From contig NZ_JAKNUT010000001.1 of the NCBI RefSeq assembly GCF_023155855.1, positions 868,001-932,000 of the forward strand: a stretch of DNA of 64,000 bases, written 5' to 3'. Made by a program: the position numbers and the translations under genes. Source of the stretch: Microbacterium aoyamense. GTDB lineage: Bacteria > Actinomycetota > Actinomycetes > Actinomycetales > Microbacteriaceae. The notes below the pieces were generated by a model, which was not told where the DNA came from, did no database searches, and saw nothing but the letters and a program-made list of their open reading frames with translations. This document shows positions 52,341 through 60,674 of the stretch, piece by piece. Numbering within the stretch: the first letter of the stretch is position 1; each line of letters begins with the position of its first letter.

Positions 52341-53804
52341 ACCTCCGAGACTCCCGCCGCCGGCTCGATCGACCCCGAAGAGCTCGCGATCGCCCTGCGG
52401 GTCATCGAAGCGACGGCATCCCTCGATCCCGAAGATCCCGACTACATCGCGCTGCGCCGCGCCACCGGCAAGATGTATAAGGACGTCAAGCGGCAGTCCC
52501 GCAAAGAGAAGCGCCAGGCGATCGCCGATGCTGACCGAGCCGTCGTCGCGGCCACGGCGACGGGTGCTCCCGACCGCATCGACGACGAGACCCGCGGCAT
52601 CCCGCTCGCTGCGCGCACCGAGACGCCCCATGCCGGCGAGCTCATCAAGCCGCGCGCCTGCTACATCTGCAAGCAGCCGTACACGCTCGTCGACGCGTTC
52701 TACCACCAGCTGTGCCCCGAGTGCGCGGCCATGAGCCACGAGAAGCGGGATGCCCGCACCGACCTCACCGGCAAGCGCGCGCTGCTCACGGGCGGGCGCG
52801 CCAAGATCGGCATGTACATCGCGCTGCGGCTGCTGCGCGACGGCGCGCACACGACGATCACGACGCGGTTCCCGCGCGACGCGGTGCGCCGGTTCTCGGC
52901 GCTGCCCGACTCGCCTGACTGGATCCACCGGCTCAAGATCGTCGGCATCGACTTGCGAGACCCTGCCCAGGTGATCGCGCTCGCCGACGCGGTCGCCGCC
53001 GATGGCCCGCTCGACATCCTCATCAACAACGCCGCGCAGACGGTGCGGCGCTCGACGGGGGCATACAAGCCGCTGGTGGATGCCGAGCTCGCGCCGCTTC
53101 CGACGGGCCCGCTCCCCGAGCTCCTGACCTTCGGGCACACGAACGACGCGCATCCGCTCGCGCTGGCGCAGTCGGTGTCCGCGCATCCGATCCTCGCGTC
53201 GGCCGCCCGCACGGCCGAAGAGCTCACGGCCGAGGCGATGGCCGCGGGGTCGTCGTCGCTCGAGCGTCTCGCCGCCGGAACGGCGATCGACGCGGGCGGC
53301 CTCGTGCCCGACGAGAACCACATCAACAGCTGGACCCAGTCGGTCGACCAGGTCGAGCCGCTCGAGATGCTCGAAGTGCAGCTCGCCAACATGACGGCGC
53401 CGTTCCTGCTCGTCTCGCGCCTGCGGCCCGCGATGGCGGCATCTCCCGCCCGACGCACGTACGTCGTCAACGTCTCGGCGATGGAGGGCGTGTTCGGTCG
53501 CGGATACAAGGGCCCCGGGCATCCGCACACCAACATGGCCAAGGCGGCGCTCAACATGCTCACGCGCACGAGCGCGCGCGAGATGTTCGAGACCGACGGC
53601 ATCCTCATGACGGCGGTCGACACGGGCTGGATCACCGACGAGCGCCCGCACTACACGAAGGTGCGGCTCGCCGAAGAGGGGTTCCACGCGCCGCTCGACC
53701 TCGTCGACGGAGCCGCGCGCGTCTACGACCCGATCGTCCGCGGCGAGGCGGGCGAAGACCTCTACGGGATCTTCCTCAAGGACTACCGCAAGAGCCAGTG
53801 GTGA
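52338..53804 (+). CDS. SDR-family oxidoreductase with N-terminal zinc-ribbon region
   Basis: 488-residue protein. Residues 1-100 are helical and charged (RRATGKMYKDVKRQSRKEKR). Then a CxxC...CxxC zinc ribbon: Cys108, Cys111, Cys126, Cys129 (RACYICKQPY, HQLCPECA). The Rossmann motif is TGGRAKIGMYIALRLLRD (151-168), and NNAAQTVRR follows near 225. The canonical YxxxK is altered: in GHPHTNMAKAALNMLT the position four before the lysine is threonine. The extra zinc domain suggests a nucleic-acid or protein partner. A related family occurs in several actinobacteria as I recall; function unknown. GTG 52338 is leaderless. Confidence 0.82.
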   Translation: MTSETPAAGSIDPEELAIALRVIEATASLDPEDPDYIALRRATGKMYKDVKRQSRKEKRQAIADADRAVVAATATGAPDRIDDETRGIPLAARTETPHAGELIKPRACYICKQPYTLVDAFYHQLCPECAAMSHEKRDARTDLTGKRALLTGGRAKIGMYIALRLLRDGAHTTITTRFPRDAVRRFSALPDSPDWIHRLKIVGIDLRDPAQVIALADAVAADGPLDILINNAAQTVRRSTGAYKPLVDAELAPLPTGPLPELLTFGHTNDAHPLALAQSVSAHPILASAARTAEELTAEAMAAGSSSLERLAAGTAIDAGGLVPDENHINSWTQSVDQVEPLEMLEVQLANMTAPFLLVSRLRPAMAASPARRTYVVNVSAMEGVFGRGYKGPGHPHTNMAKAALNMLTRTSAREMFETDGILMTAVDTGWITDERPHYTKVRLAEEGFHAPLDLVDGAARVYDPIVRGEAGEDLYGIFLKDYRKSQW

Positions 53805-53834
53805 GGCCTCGCTCGGCCGCTTCGACGCGTGAGT

Positions 53835-53910
53835 GTCGCAGAACGTAGGAGATTCGGGCCCGGGGCGACCTTCGGCGACGTCGACCGCGAAATCTCCTAC
53901 GGTTTGCGAC
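53835..53910. repeat. REP-like palindrome between the SDR and Nudix genes
   Basis: Left arm GTCGCAGAACGTAGGAGATT (53835-53854) and right arm complement GTCGCAAACCGTAGGAGATT (53910-53891 read on the minus strand) match at 17 of 20 positions. The loop is 36 bases. It lies between two convergent genes, so it can terminate both; it has the form of a dispersed palindromic element. Confidence 0.65.
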
Positions 53911-53928
53911 GTGAACCGCCTACGCCGC

Positions 53929-54321
53929 TCAGGCGGGCAGGAAGTAGGTCCGCGCGAGCGGCGCGATCTCGAGCTCGTCGGCATCCGCGCGCGTGACCCA
54001 GCGCAGCTCCTCGATCTCGGCCGCGATGACCGGTGTGGCGCCGTCCAGGTCGGCTTCGAAGACGTCCGCCACGACGAGGAACCCCGGCTCGTTCGCCGCG
54101 TGCGCCGTGAACGAGCCGAGCGATCGCAGGTCGTGGGCGGCGATCCGCACGCCGATCTCCTCTTCGAGCTCGCGCGACAGCGTCTCGGCGGGCGACTCCC
54201 CCGGCTCGGGCTTGCCACCCGGCTGCATGAACGCCGTCGTGCCGGCCTTGCGCACGAGCAGCAGTCGACCGCTCTCGTCCGTGATGACGGCGGCGGAGAC
54301 GTGGATGACGCGATCGGGCAC
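53929..54321 (-). CDS. Nudix hydrolase
   Basis: 130-residue Nudix pyrophosphohydrolase. Nudix box GKPEPGESPAETLSRELEEE and IG (residues 36-57), matching the GX5EX7REUXEEXGU pattern. Substrate (damaged nucleotide or other) not readable. Start GTG 54321 (MPDRVIHVSAAV); TACCGT on the minus strand (54333-54328) six bases upstream suggests a leaderless mRNA. Confidence 0.92.
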   Translation of the reverse strand: MPDRVIHVSAAVITDESGRLLLVRKAGTTAFMQPGGKPEPGESPAETLSRELEEEIGVRIAAHDLRSLGSFTAHAANEPGFLVVADVFEADLDGATPVIAAEIEELRWVTRADADELEIAPLARTYFLPA

Positions 54322-54404
54322 GGTCGCACGGTATCACCCGGGTCGGGTCGACCGGCGGCACAAACTAGACTGGAGGCATCCCTTCCGCAATCCCAGGATC
54401 CACT

Positions 54405-55097
54405 GTGTCTGACACCGCCGCCGCTCGCACCTTCGAGGTGCGCCACGTGCAGCTCGCGCGCGCCGCGTTCGCCGCGATCGCGACGGTCATGATCACGTTC
54501 TCTTCGGATCACTCGGCGGTCGTCGGGGTGGCCGTCTTCAGCGGTTTCGCCATCGCGACGGCTCTCGTGCACTTCGCCGCCGCGTGGCTCGTGTACCCGG
54601 CCGGAGCGCGCTGGCCGTCGATCCTGATGGGTATCGTGACGCTGCTCGCCGGCATGGCCGGCGGACTCACTCCGCTGCGCACGATCACGGGTTTCTTCGC
54701 GATCGTCGTCACGTGGGCTGTCATCACGGGTGTCATCGAGACCGTCGCCGGCGCTCGCGGTCTGCGCGCGCTGAAGCCGCGCGAACTCAAACCCGGCGAG
54801 ATCGCCCCCTGGTCCGACGGAACACCCGCAGCGGTCGCACCACGTGGTGACAGCCGCGATGCGCTCGTCGTCGGCATCATCTCGATCATGCTCGGACTGG
54901 CGCTCCTGTGCGTGCCGACGGGTTTCGCCCTGCCGTACGCCGTCGAGGACATTCAGGGCACGCTCACGGGCATCACGATCGCCGTCGGCATCTTCGGCGG
55001 CTATGCCGCGATCGTCGCGGTGTACCTCGCGATCGCGGGGTTCTCGCCGCGCGCGGCGGCTCCGGCATCCACCCCCACGACCGAGGACGCCGCGTGA
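54405..55097 (+). CDS. Integral membrane protein (DUF308/HdeD-like)
   Basis: 230-residue protein with about six hydrophobic segments (for example FAAIATVMITFSSDHSAVVG and AVEDIQGTLTGITIAVGIFG); the layout of three helix pairs recalls HdeD/DUF308 proteins. Start GTG 54405. Its stop overlaps the start of the following small gene (GTGA), forming an operon. No catalytic residues are recognisable. Confidence 0.72.
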   Translation: MSDTAAARTFEVRHVQLARAAFAAIATVMITFSSDHSAVVGVAVFSGFAIATALVHFAAAWLVYPAGARWPSILMGIVTLLAGMAGGLTPLRTITGFFAIVVTWAVITGVIETVAGARGLRALKPRELKPGEIAPWSDGTPAAVAPRGDSRDALVVGIISIMLGLALLCVPTGFALPYAVEDIQGTLTGITIAVGIFGGYAAIVAVYLAIAGFSPRAAAPASTPTTEDAA

Positions 55098-55426
55098 CCG
55101 ACCGCCCCACCCGCCGCGACCTCATGAAGCCCGTGCAGCTGCTCGGGCTCGCCTTCGGCTCCGCGCTGTTCGCGGGCATCGTGACGCTTGTGTCGATGGG
55201 CTTCTTCCAGCAGCGGTTCGAGGGTCAGTCCGAGCGCGCGCTGGTCGTCGCGGCCGTCGTCGCGGGCATCACCTTCATCGTCGTGCTCGTCGTCGTGGCG
55301 CTGCTGCTGCTCGCGGTCGACCCCGCGCAGATCACGAAGACCGTCGACAAGCCGATCCTCGTCGAGAAGGACGAGAAGAACGCCGCTCCGGATGCCCCGG
55401 AGCCCGGCGAGGCCCCGAAGGCCTAG
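55094..55426 (+). CDS. Small two-helix membrane protein
   Basis: 110-residue protein with two membrane helices (VQLLGLAFGSALFAGIVTLV, ALVVAAVVAGITFIVVLVVV) and a short charged tail (KPILVEKDEKNAAPDAPEPG). Start GTG 55094 overlaps the previous stop. Probably a partner of the membrane protein before it; function unknown. Confidence 0.75.
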   Translation: MTDRPTRRDLMKPVQLLGLAFGSALFAGIVTLVSMGFFQQRFEGQSERALVVAAVVAGITFIVVLVVVALLLLAVDPAQITKTVDKPILVEKDEKNAAPDAPEPGEAPKA

Positions 55427-55529
55427 CTCCCTGCTGCGGTCGCTGACCTCGGCGACAGTTCCGCGCGCCGCGACGCGCATAGCTCAGGATGAACGCGTCG
55501 CATGCCGCCGTTCGCAGCACTTTCGAGCC

Positions 55530-55565
55530 GATCGATCCTGAGCGCTTCACGCTCGGCGATCGATC
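55530..55565. terminator. Hairpin between convergent small membrane gene and purB
   Basis: GATCGATC (55530-55537) and GATCGATC (55558-55565) pair around a GAGCG / CGCTC inner stem, with unpaired bases between. It follows both convergent genes and may end both transcripts. Confidence 0.55.
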
Positions 55566-55570
55566 ACTGC

Positions 55571-56953
55571 TCAGTGCAGCTCGTCGACCAGCCTCGACGC
55601 GAGGCCCGCATAGGTCGCGGGGGTGAGTGCGAGCAGGCGCTCCTTCGCGGCATCCCCGATGTCGAGACCCTGCACGAACTCGGCGAGCTCCGCCGCACCG
55701 ACGCGGCGGCCGCGCGTGAGGTCCTTGAGCAGCGCGTAGGGGTCGCTGATGGACGACCGACCCGCCGCGATCTCGGCGCGCACGACGGTCTGGATCGCCT
55801 CGGCGAGGACCTCCCAGTTGGCGTCAAGGTCGGCCAGCAGCACGTCCTCGGCGAGCGAGATCTCCTTGAGCCCGCGCTCGAGGTTGTCGAGCGCGAGCAG
55901 CGAGTGCCCGAAGGCGACGCCGATGTTGCGCTGCGTCGTCGAGTCGGTGAGGTCGCGCTGCATCCGCGACGTCACGAGGGTCGAGGCGAGCGTCGCGAAC
56001 AGCCCGCCCGCGATCTCGAGGTTCGCCTCGGCGTTCTCGAACCGGATCGGGTTGATCTTGTGCGGCATCGTCGACGACCCCGTCGCGCCGGCGACGGGGA
56101 TCTGGGTGAAGTAGCCGATCGAGATGTAGGTCCAGATGTCGGTCGCGAGGTTGTGCAGGATGCCGCCGGCATGACGCGCGCGGTCGTAGAGCTCCACCTG
56201 CCAGTCGTGCGACTCGATCTGCGTGGTCAGCACGTTGAAGTCCAGGCCGAGGCCCTCGATGAACTCGCGCGAGAGCGACGGCCAGTCGACCGACGGCTCG
56301 GCGGCGAGGTGCGCCGACCACGTGCCGGTCGCGCCCGAGAACTTCGCGAGGTACTCGCCGCCCTCGATCTGCGCCGCGACTCGTTCGAGCCGCCACGCGA
56401 AGACGGCGAGCTCCTTGCCCATCGTCGAGGGCGTCGCGGGCTGACCGTGCGTGCGCGAGAGCATCGCGGCATCGCGGTGCGCGATCGCCGCCGATCGCAG
56501 CGACGCGATGACGGCCCGCAGCTTGGGCAGCCAGACGGCGACCACGGCCCGCTTGACGGTCAGCGCGTACGACGCCGAGTTGATGTCCTCGCTCGTCGCG
56601 GCGAAATGGGTGAGCTCGGCGATCGCGGTGAGGCCGAGAGTGTCGAGCCGATCGCGCACGAGGTACTCGACGGCCTTGACGTCGTGGCGGGTGATCGCCT
56701 CGCGCTCGGCGAGCCAGTCGATCTCGGGTTGCCCGAACTCGAGGTAGAGCGCGCGCAGCCGCGCCTTGTCGTCGTCGGTCAGGGGCGACGTCTCGAAGAG
56801 CGAGCGGTCGGTCAGCGCGATGAGCCACTCGACCTCGACCTCGACCCGGGCCCGGTTGAGTCCGGCCTCGGACAGGTAGTCGGCGAGTCCGGTGACGGCG
56901 GTGCGGTAGCGACCGTCGAGGGGGCTGAGGGGCTGGGGAGGCAGAGAGGTCAC
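55571..56953 (-). CDS. purB: Adenylosuccinate lyase
   Basis: 460-residue fumarase-superfamily enzyme cleaving adenylosuccinate and SAICAR in purine synthesis. Fumarate lyase signature SSTMPHKINP near residue 290; THGQPATPSTMGKELAVFAW (catalytic His region) near 165, and TSEDINSASYAL near 122. I chose GTG 56953 (VTSLPPQPLSPLDGRY), the usual N-terminal length; a GTG at 56977, directly after the upstream stop (TGAGTG), would add eight residues. The upstream gene is a tyrosine phosphatase in the same direction. Confidence 0.93.
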   Translation of the reverse strand: MTSLPPQPLSPLDGRYRTAVTGLADYLSEAGLNRARVEVEVEWLIALTDRSLFETSPLTDDDKARLRALYLEFGQPEIDWLAEREAITRHDVKAVEYLVRDRLDTLGLTAIAELTHFAATSEDINSASYALTVKRAVVAVWLPKLRAVIASLRSAAIAHRDAAMLSRTHGQPATPSTMGKELAVFAWRLERVAAQIEGGEYLAKFSGATGTWSAHLAAEPSVDWPSLSREFIEGLGLDFNVLTTQIESHDWQVELYDRARHAGGILHNLATDIWTYISIGYFTQIPVAGATGSSTMPHKINPIRFENAEANLEIAGGLFATLASTLVTSRMQRDLTDSTTQRNIGVAFGHSLLALDNLERGLKEISLAEDVLLADLDANWEVLAEAIQTVVRAEIAAGRSSISDPYALLKDLTRGRRVGAAELAEFVQGLDIGDAAKERLLALTPATYAGLASRLVDELH

Positions 56954-56977
56954 AAGCGTCCGTTCGTGCGCCGGCAC

Positions 56978-57484
56978 TCAGATGGCCGGTCGGATGGCGG
57001 GTTCGAGCTGCCGGAAGAGCGCCCGGCTCGCGCTCTCGATCATACCGAGCACCTCATCGAACATCCCCCGGCCCGCGTAGTACGGGTCGGGCACGTCGAG
57101 GGTCGCCGCGTGCGGATCGAACGCGAGGAGCAGCGCGATCTTGTCGGCGTCGCCGTCGTCGCGCGCCCATCCGCGGAGAATGCGCTCGTGGCTGCGGTCG
57201 AGCGCGATGACGAGGTCGCTGTTCGCGAAGTCGTCGTGCGTGAACTGGCGTGCCCTGTGCCGCGTTCCGTCGTACCCGCGGCGTCCGAGCGCTTCGATCG
57301 TCCGCTGATCGGCCTGCTCGCCGACGTGCCAGTCGCCCGTGCCCGCACTCGTCGACACGACACGACTGCCGAGGCCGACGGCATCCGCCGCCTCACGGAA
57401 CACGACCTCGGCCATCGGCGACCGGCAGATGTTCCCCGTGCACACGAACACGACGCGGAAAGGATCCACGGGGGTCGCCGACAT
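56978..57484 (-). CDS. Low-molecular-weight protein-tyrosine phosphatase
   Basis: 168-residue cytosolic tyrosine phosphatase. Catalytic loop CTGNICRS (Cys at about 16, Arg at 22), general acid Asp in DVPDPYYAG near 130-138. Typical length. It immediately precedes purB. In actinobacteria it counteracts tyrosine kinases of exopolysaccharide or stress pathways; no kinase is visible in this window. Confidence 0.92.
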   Translation of the reverse strand: MSATPVDPFRVVFVCTGNICRSPMAEVVFREAADAVGLGSRVVSTSAGTGDWHVGEQADQRTIEALGRRGYDGTRHRARQFTHDDFANSDLVIALDRSHERILRGWARDDGDADKIALLLAFDPHAATLDVPDPYYAGRGMFDEVLGMIESASRALFRQLEPAIRPAI

Positions 57485-57635
57485 GACCTACATTCTGGCC
57501 CGCGCGGTGGGGTGCCGTCGATCATCGTTCACCGGATGGATACACGCAAGGGGTTCCGCGACCGGCACCACGCCCGTAGCGTGAGTGTCCTGGGGGCCCG
57601 AAAGGGTCCCTTTTCGCGTCTAGATGGAGGTTCTC

Positions 57636-60236
57636 GTGAGTCGTCCCCCGCTCCGATCGTCTGTGATCGCCGTCGCGGTCGTCACCGCCGCAGCGCTGCT
57701 CGGCGCCGCTCCGGCACACGCCGCGCCACCCCCCGACCTGCTGATCAGCGAAGTCATCGAGGGGTCGAGCAACAACAAGGCGGTCGAGATCTACAACGGC
57801 ACCGCTGCCTCGATCGACCTGTCAGCGGGCGGCTATTCCCTCTCGTACTACTTCAACGGAGCGACGACGGCCGGGCTCACGATTCCGCTGAACGGCGCGG
57901 TCGCGAGCGGCGACGTCCATGTGGTCGCGCACGGCTCGGCGAACGCGACGATCCTCGCGACCGCCGACCAGACGAGCAGCGCGAACTGGTTCAACGGCGA
58001 CGACGCCATCGTGCTCACCAAGGGCGGCACGGCGATCGACGCCTTCGGGCAGGTCGGCTTCGACCCGGGCACCGAGTGGGGAACGGGGCTGGTGTCGACG
58101 GCCGACAACACCCTGCGGCGCCAGGCAGACGTGTGCGCGGGCGACGCGAACGCTTCCGACGTCTTCGACCCATCCATCGAGTGGGACGGCTTCGCGACCG
58201 ACACCTTCGACGGGCTCGGGATCCACACGACCGACTGCAGCGACGCCGAGCCGCCCGTCGATCCGCCGGTGGATCCGCCCGCCGTCGAGGCGGGCTGCGA
58301 TCTGCCGGTCGTGACGATCGGCTCGATCCAGGGTGCGGGAGCCACCACCCCCGTGCCGGGGACGACCGTCCGTGTCGAGGGCACCGTCGTGGGCGACTTC
58401 CAGACGGGCGGATTCAACGGGTACTACGTGCAGGATTCCGGTGACGGGGATGCCGCGACCTCCGACGCGGTGTTCGTCTACGCCGTCGGCGGCGCGGCCG
58501 TGAACCCCGGCGATGTCGTCAACGTCGTGGGAACCGTGAACGAGGCCTTCGGTCAGACGCAGATCACCCTGGGCGACCTCGAGGTCTGCGCGACGGGCGC
58601 GGAGCTGCCCGCTGCGACGCCGCTCACGCTCCCCGCGACGGCGGAGCAGAAGGAGGCGCTCGAGGGCATGCGTGTGACGCTGCCGCAGCAGCTCGCGATC
58701 GGCGAGACGTTCGACTTCGCGCGTTACGGCACGATTTCGCTCACGGTCGGCCGCCAGTACCAGCCGACGCAGCTGTACGACGCCGGTTCGCCCGAGGCGA
58801 TCGCCCTCGCGGACGAGAACATCGCGGCATCCCTCACCGTGGATGATGGTCGCAGCAACCAGAACCCGGACCCCGCGATCCACCCGAACGGCGACGTGTT
58901 CACGCTCGACAACACGTTCCGCAGCGGCGACCTCGTGACGAACACGACCGGCGTGCTGGACTACCGATTCGACACGTGGGCGATCCAGCCGACGCAGGGT
59001 GCCGACTTCGCAGTGGGCAACGCGCGCACCGGGGCGCCGGAGGTCGAGGGCGCGCTGAAGGTCGCGAGCTTCAACGTGCTCAACTACTTCACGACGCTCA
59101 CGGGTCCGGATGCGCGCGGCGCGAACAACCCCGAGGAGTTCGAGCGTCAGGAGGCGAAGATCGTCACGGCGCTCGCCGAGATCGACGCCGACGTGTTCGG
59201 CCTGATCGAGATCGAGAACAACGGAACGGCTGTCGCGGCGCTCACGGCCGCGCTCAACGAGCGGCTCGGCGCCGAGGTCTACGACTACGTCGAGACGGGC
59301 GTCATCGGCACGGACGTCATCACGACTGCGCTGCTCTACAAGCCCGCGTCGGTGACGCCGGTGGGCGCGTTCCAGCTGATGGACGAGGCGAAGGATGCCC
59401 GTTGGCTCGACGACTTCAACCGCCCGGGTCTCACCCAGGCGTTCGAGGACGCGTCGGGTGCGACCTTCGCGGTCGTCGTGAACCACCTGAAGTCGAAGGG
59501 CTCGGACTGCAACGCGGTCGGGGATCCGACCGATCCGAACGGTCAGGGCAACTGCAACGGGGTGCGCACGCAGGCGGCCTCGGCGCTCTCCGACTGGCTC
59601 GCGACCGACCCGACGGGGATCGGTGCCGGGCGGGAGCTCGTGCTCGGCGACCTGAACTCGTACGCGCAGGAGGACCCGATGCAGGCTCTCTACGCCGCCG
59701 GGTATACCGACGTCGCGGACGCCGACTCGTACACGTACGTGTTCGACGGGATGCTCGGCTCGCTCGACCACGCGCTCGCGGGCGCCGCGATCGCGGGTGA
59801 AGTGGCCGATGCGGCGGTGTGGAACGTGAACGCCGACGAGCCGAGCCTGATCGACTACGACACGTCGTTCAAGCAGCCCGCGCAGGATGCGCTCTACGCA
59901 CCTGACGCGTACCGCTCGAGCGACCACGACCCGGTCGTCGTGGGCCTCGACCTGATCAAGCCCGATCGGACGAAGCCGACCGCGACGGTCAAGGCCGGGT
60001 CGAACTTCACCGTCCAGACGGGATCGACGTACGACCTGCTCAGCTACAAGCTGTATGACGCGGGCAAGATCGACAAGGTCTCGATCAACGGCAAGGTGAA
60101 GGACCTCACGAACAACACCTGGTCGGACGTGAACTTCCTCAAGCCGGGCACGTTCGGAGCAGTGCGCGGTCTGAACACGATGGTCGTCTACGACGTCGCC
60201 GGAAACACGAACACCTACACGTTCACGTTGAACTAG
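57636..60236 (+). CDS. Secreted nuclease of the ExeM/NucH type (LTD-EEP)
   Basis: 866-residue extracellular nuclease. Signal peptide (SSVIAVAVVTAAALLGAAPA, then HAA), N-terminal lamin-tail-like domain (LLISEVIEGSSNNKAVEIYN), an OB-fold-like region near 220-320, and the endonuclease/exonuclease/phosphatase domain from about 470 (KVASFNVLNYF, then VFGLIEIENNG, VVVNHLKSKGSDCN, LVLGDLNSYAQEDP, and RSSDHDPVVVGLDL). C-terminal beta domain follows. This matches ExeM/NucH nucleases that degrade extracellular DNA. Start GTG 57636: GGAGG lies directly upstream at 57625-57629; ATG 57624 is part of that site. Confidence 0.9.
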   Translation: MSRPPLRSSVIAVAVVTAAALLGAAPAHAAPPPDLLISEVIEGSSNNKAVEIYNGTAASIDLSAGGYSLSYYFNGATTAGLTIPLNGAVASGDVHVVAHGSANATILATADQTSSANWFNGDDAIVLTKGGTAIDAFGQVGFDPGTEWGTGLVSTADNTLRRQADVCAGDANASDVFDPSIEWDGFATDTFDGLGIHTTDCSDAEPPVDPPVDPPAVEAGCDLPVVTIGSIQGAGATTPVPGTTVRVEGTVVGDFQTGGFNGYYVQDSGDGDAATSDAVFVYAVGGAAVNPGDVVNVVGTVNEAFGQTQITLGDLEVCATGAELPAATPLTLPATAEQKEALEGMRVTLPQQLAIGETFDFARYGTISLTVGRQYQPTQLYDAGSPEAIALADENIAASLTVDDGRSNQNPDPAIHPNGDVFTLDNTFRSGDLVTNTTGVLDYRFDTWAIQPTQGADFAVGNARTGAPEVEGALKVASFNVLNYFTTLTGPDARGANNPEEFERQEAKIVTALAEIDADVFGLIEIENNGTAVAALTAALNERLGAEVYDYVETGVIGTDVITTALLYKPASVTPVGAFQLMDEAKDARWLDDFNRPGLTQAFEDASGATFAVVVNHLKSKGSDCNAVGDPTDPNGQGNCNGVRTQAASALSDWLATDPTGIGAGRELVLGDLNSYAQEDPMQALYAAGYTDVADADSYTYVFDGMLGSLDHALAGAAIAGEVADAAVWNVNADEPSLIDYDTSFKQPAQDALYAPDAYRSSDHDPVVVGLDLIKPDRTKPTATVKAGSNFTVQTGSTYDLLSYKLYDAGKIDKVSINGKVKDLTNNTWSDVNFLKPGTFGAVRGLNTMVVYDVAGNTNTYTFTLN

Positions 60237-60261
60237 CGAGGGTTCCTCGCAGGATGCAGGG

Positions 60262-60298
60262 GCGGCATCCACTCCCCGACTTCGGGAGTGGATGCCGC
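60262..60298 (+). terminator. Terminator after the secreted nuclease gene
   Basis: GCGGCATCCACTCCC, 7-base loop, GGGAGTGGATGCCGC: a perfect 15-base stem 26 bases after the stop codon. Confidence 0.85.
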
Positions 60299-60392
60299 GT
60301 CCCGTTCCTCCCCACATGACATGTGCCAGGCTTCGTCCACAGAAGCCCCGTCACGTTGCGGATGGCGCCCGCCCGACGCGCACCATCGGTGA

Positions 60393-60674
60393 ATGACCTT
60401 CTCCGCCTGCGCTCCCGCGGCGACGCCCGAACTCGACGTCGTCGTGCGTGAGCTCGAACGCCTCTCGGACCGCCTGCTCGACGTCGCCCACATCGCTCGA
60501 TCGCTCGCTGCCGCCACCGACTGGCAGGCCCGCGCGGCGGTGGCCTTCCACGAGAAGGCGACGCGGTGGGCGGGCACGGTATCGGGTTTGGGCTGCCTCG
60601 CAGAGACGACGCGGATCGATGCCGTACAGGCGCGCGAGAGCGCGCGCTCTCGCTCTGAATGGGCGTGCCCGTGA
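60393..60674 (+). CDS. Small helical WXG100-like protein
   Basis: 93-residue protein of helical make-up with tryptophan in the middle (ATDWQARAAVAFHEKATRWA), no signal peptide. Size and the helix-turn-helix with central W resemble WXG100/ESAT-6 proteins, though the exact WXG motif is not there. Start ATG 60393. Its stop (60672-60674) overlaps the next gene. Likely a partner or chaperone of the hydrolase that follows; function inferred. Confidence 0.6.
   Translation: MTFSACAPAATPELDVVVRELERLSDRLLDVAHIARSLAAATDWQARAAVAFHEKATRWAGTVSGLGCLAETTRIDAVQARESARSRSEWACP

Noticed and set aside
55502..58444. 980-codon plus-strand frame over purB and the phosphatase
   Set aside because: Crosses three well-supported genes; composition is that of an antisense shadow.
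57822..60317. 831-codon minus-strand frame opposite the secreted nuclease
   Set aside because: Shadow frame; the plus-strand nuclease has signal peptide and catalytic motifs.
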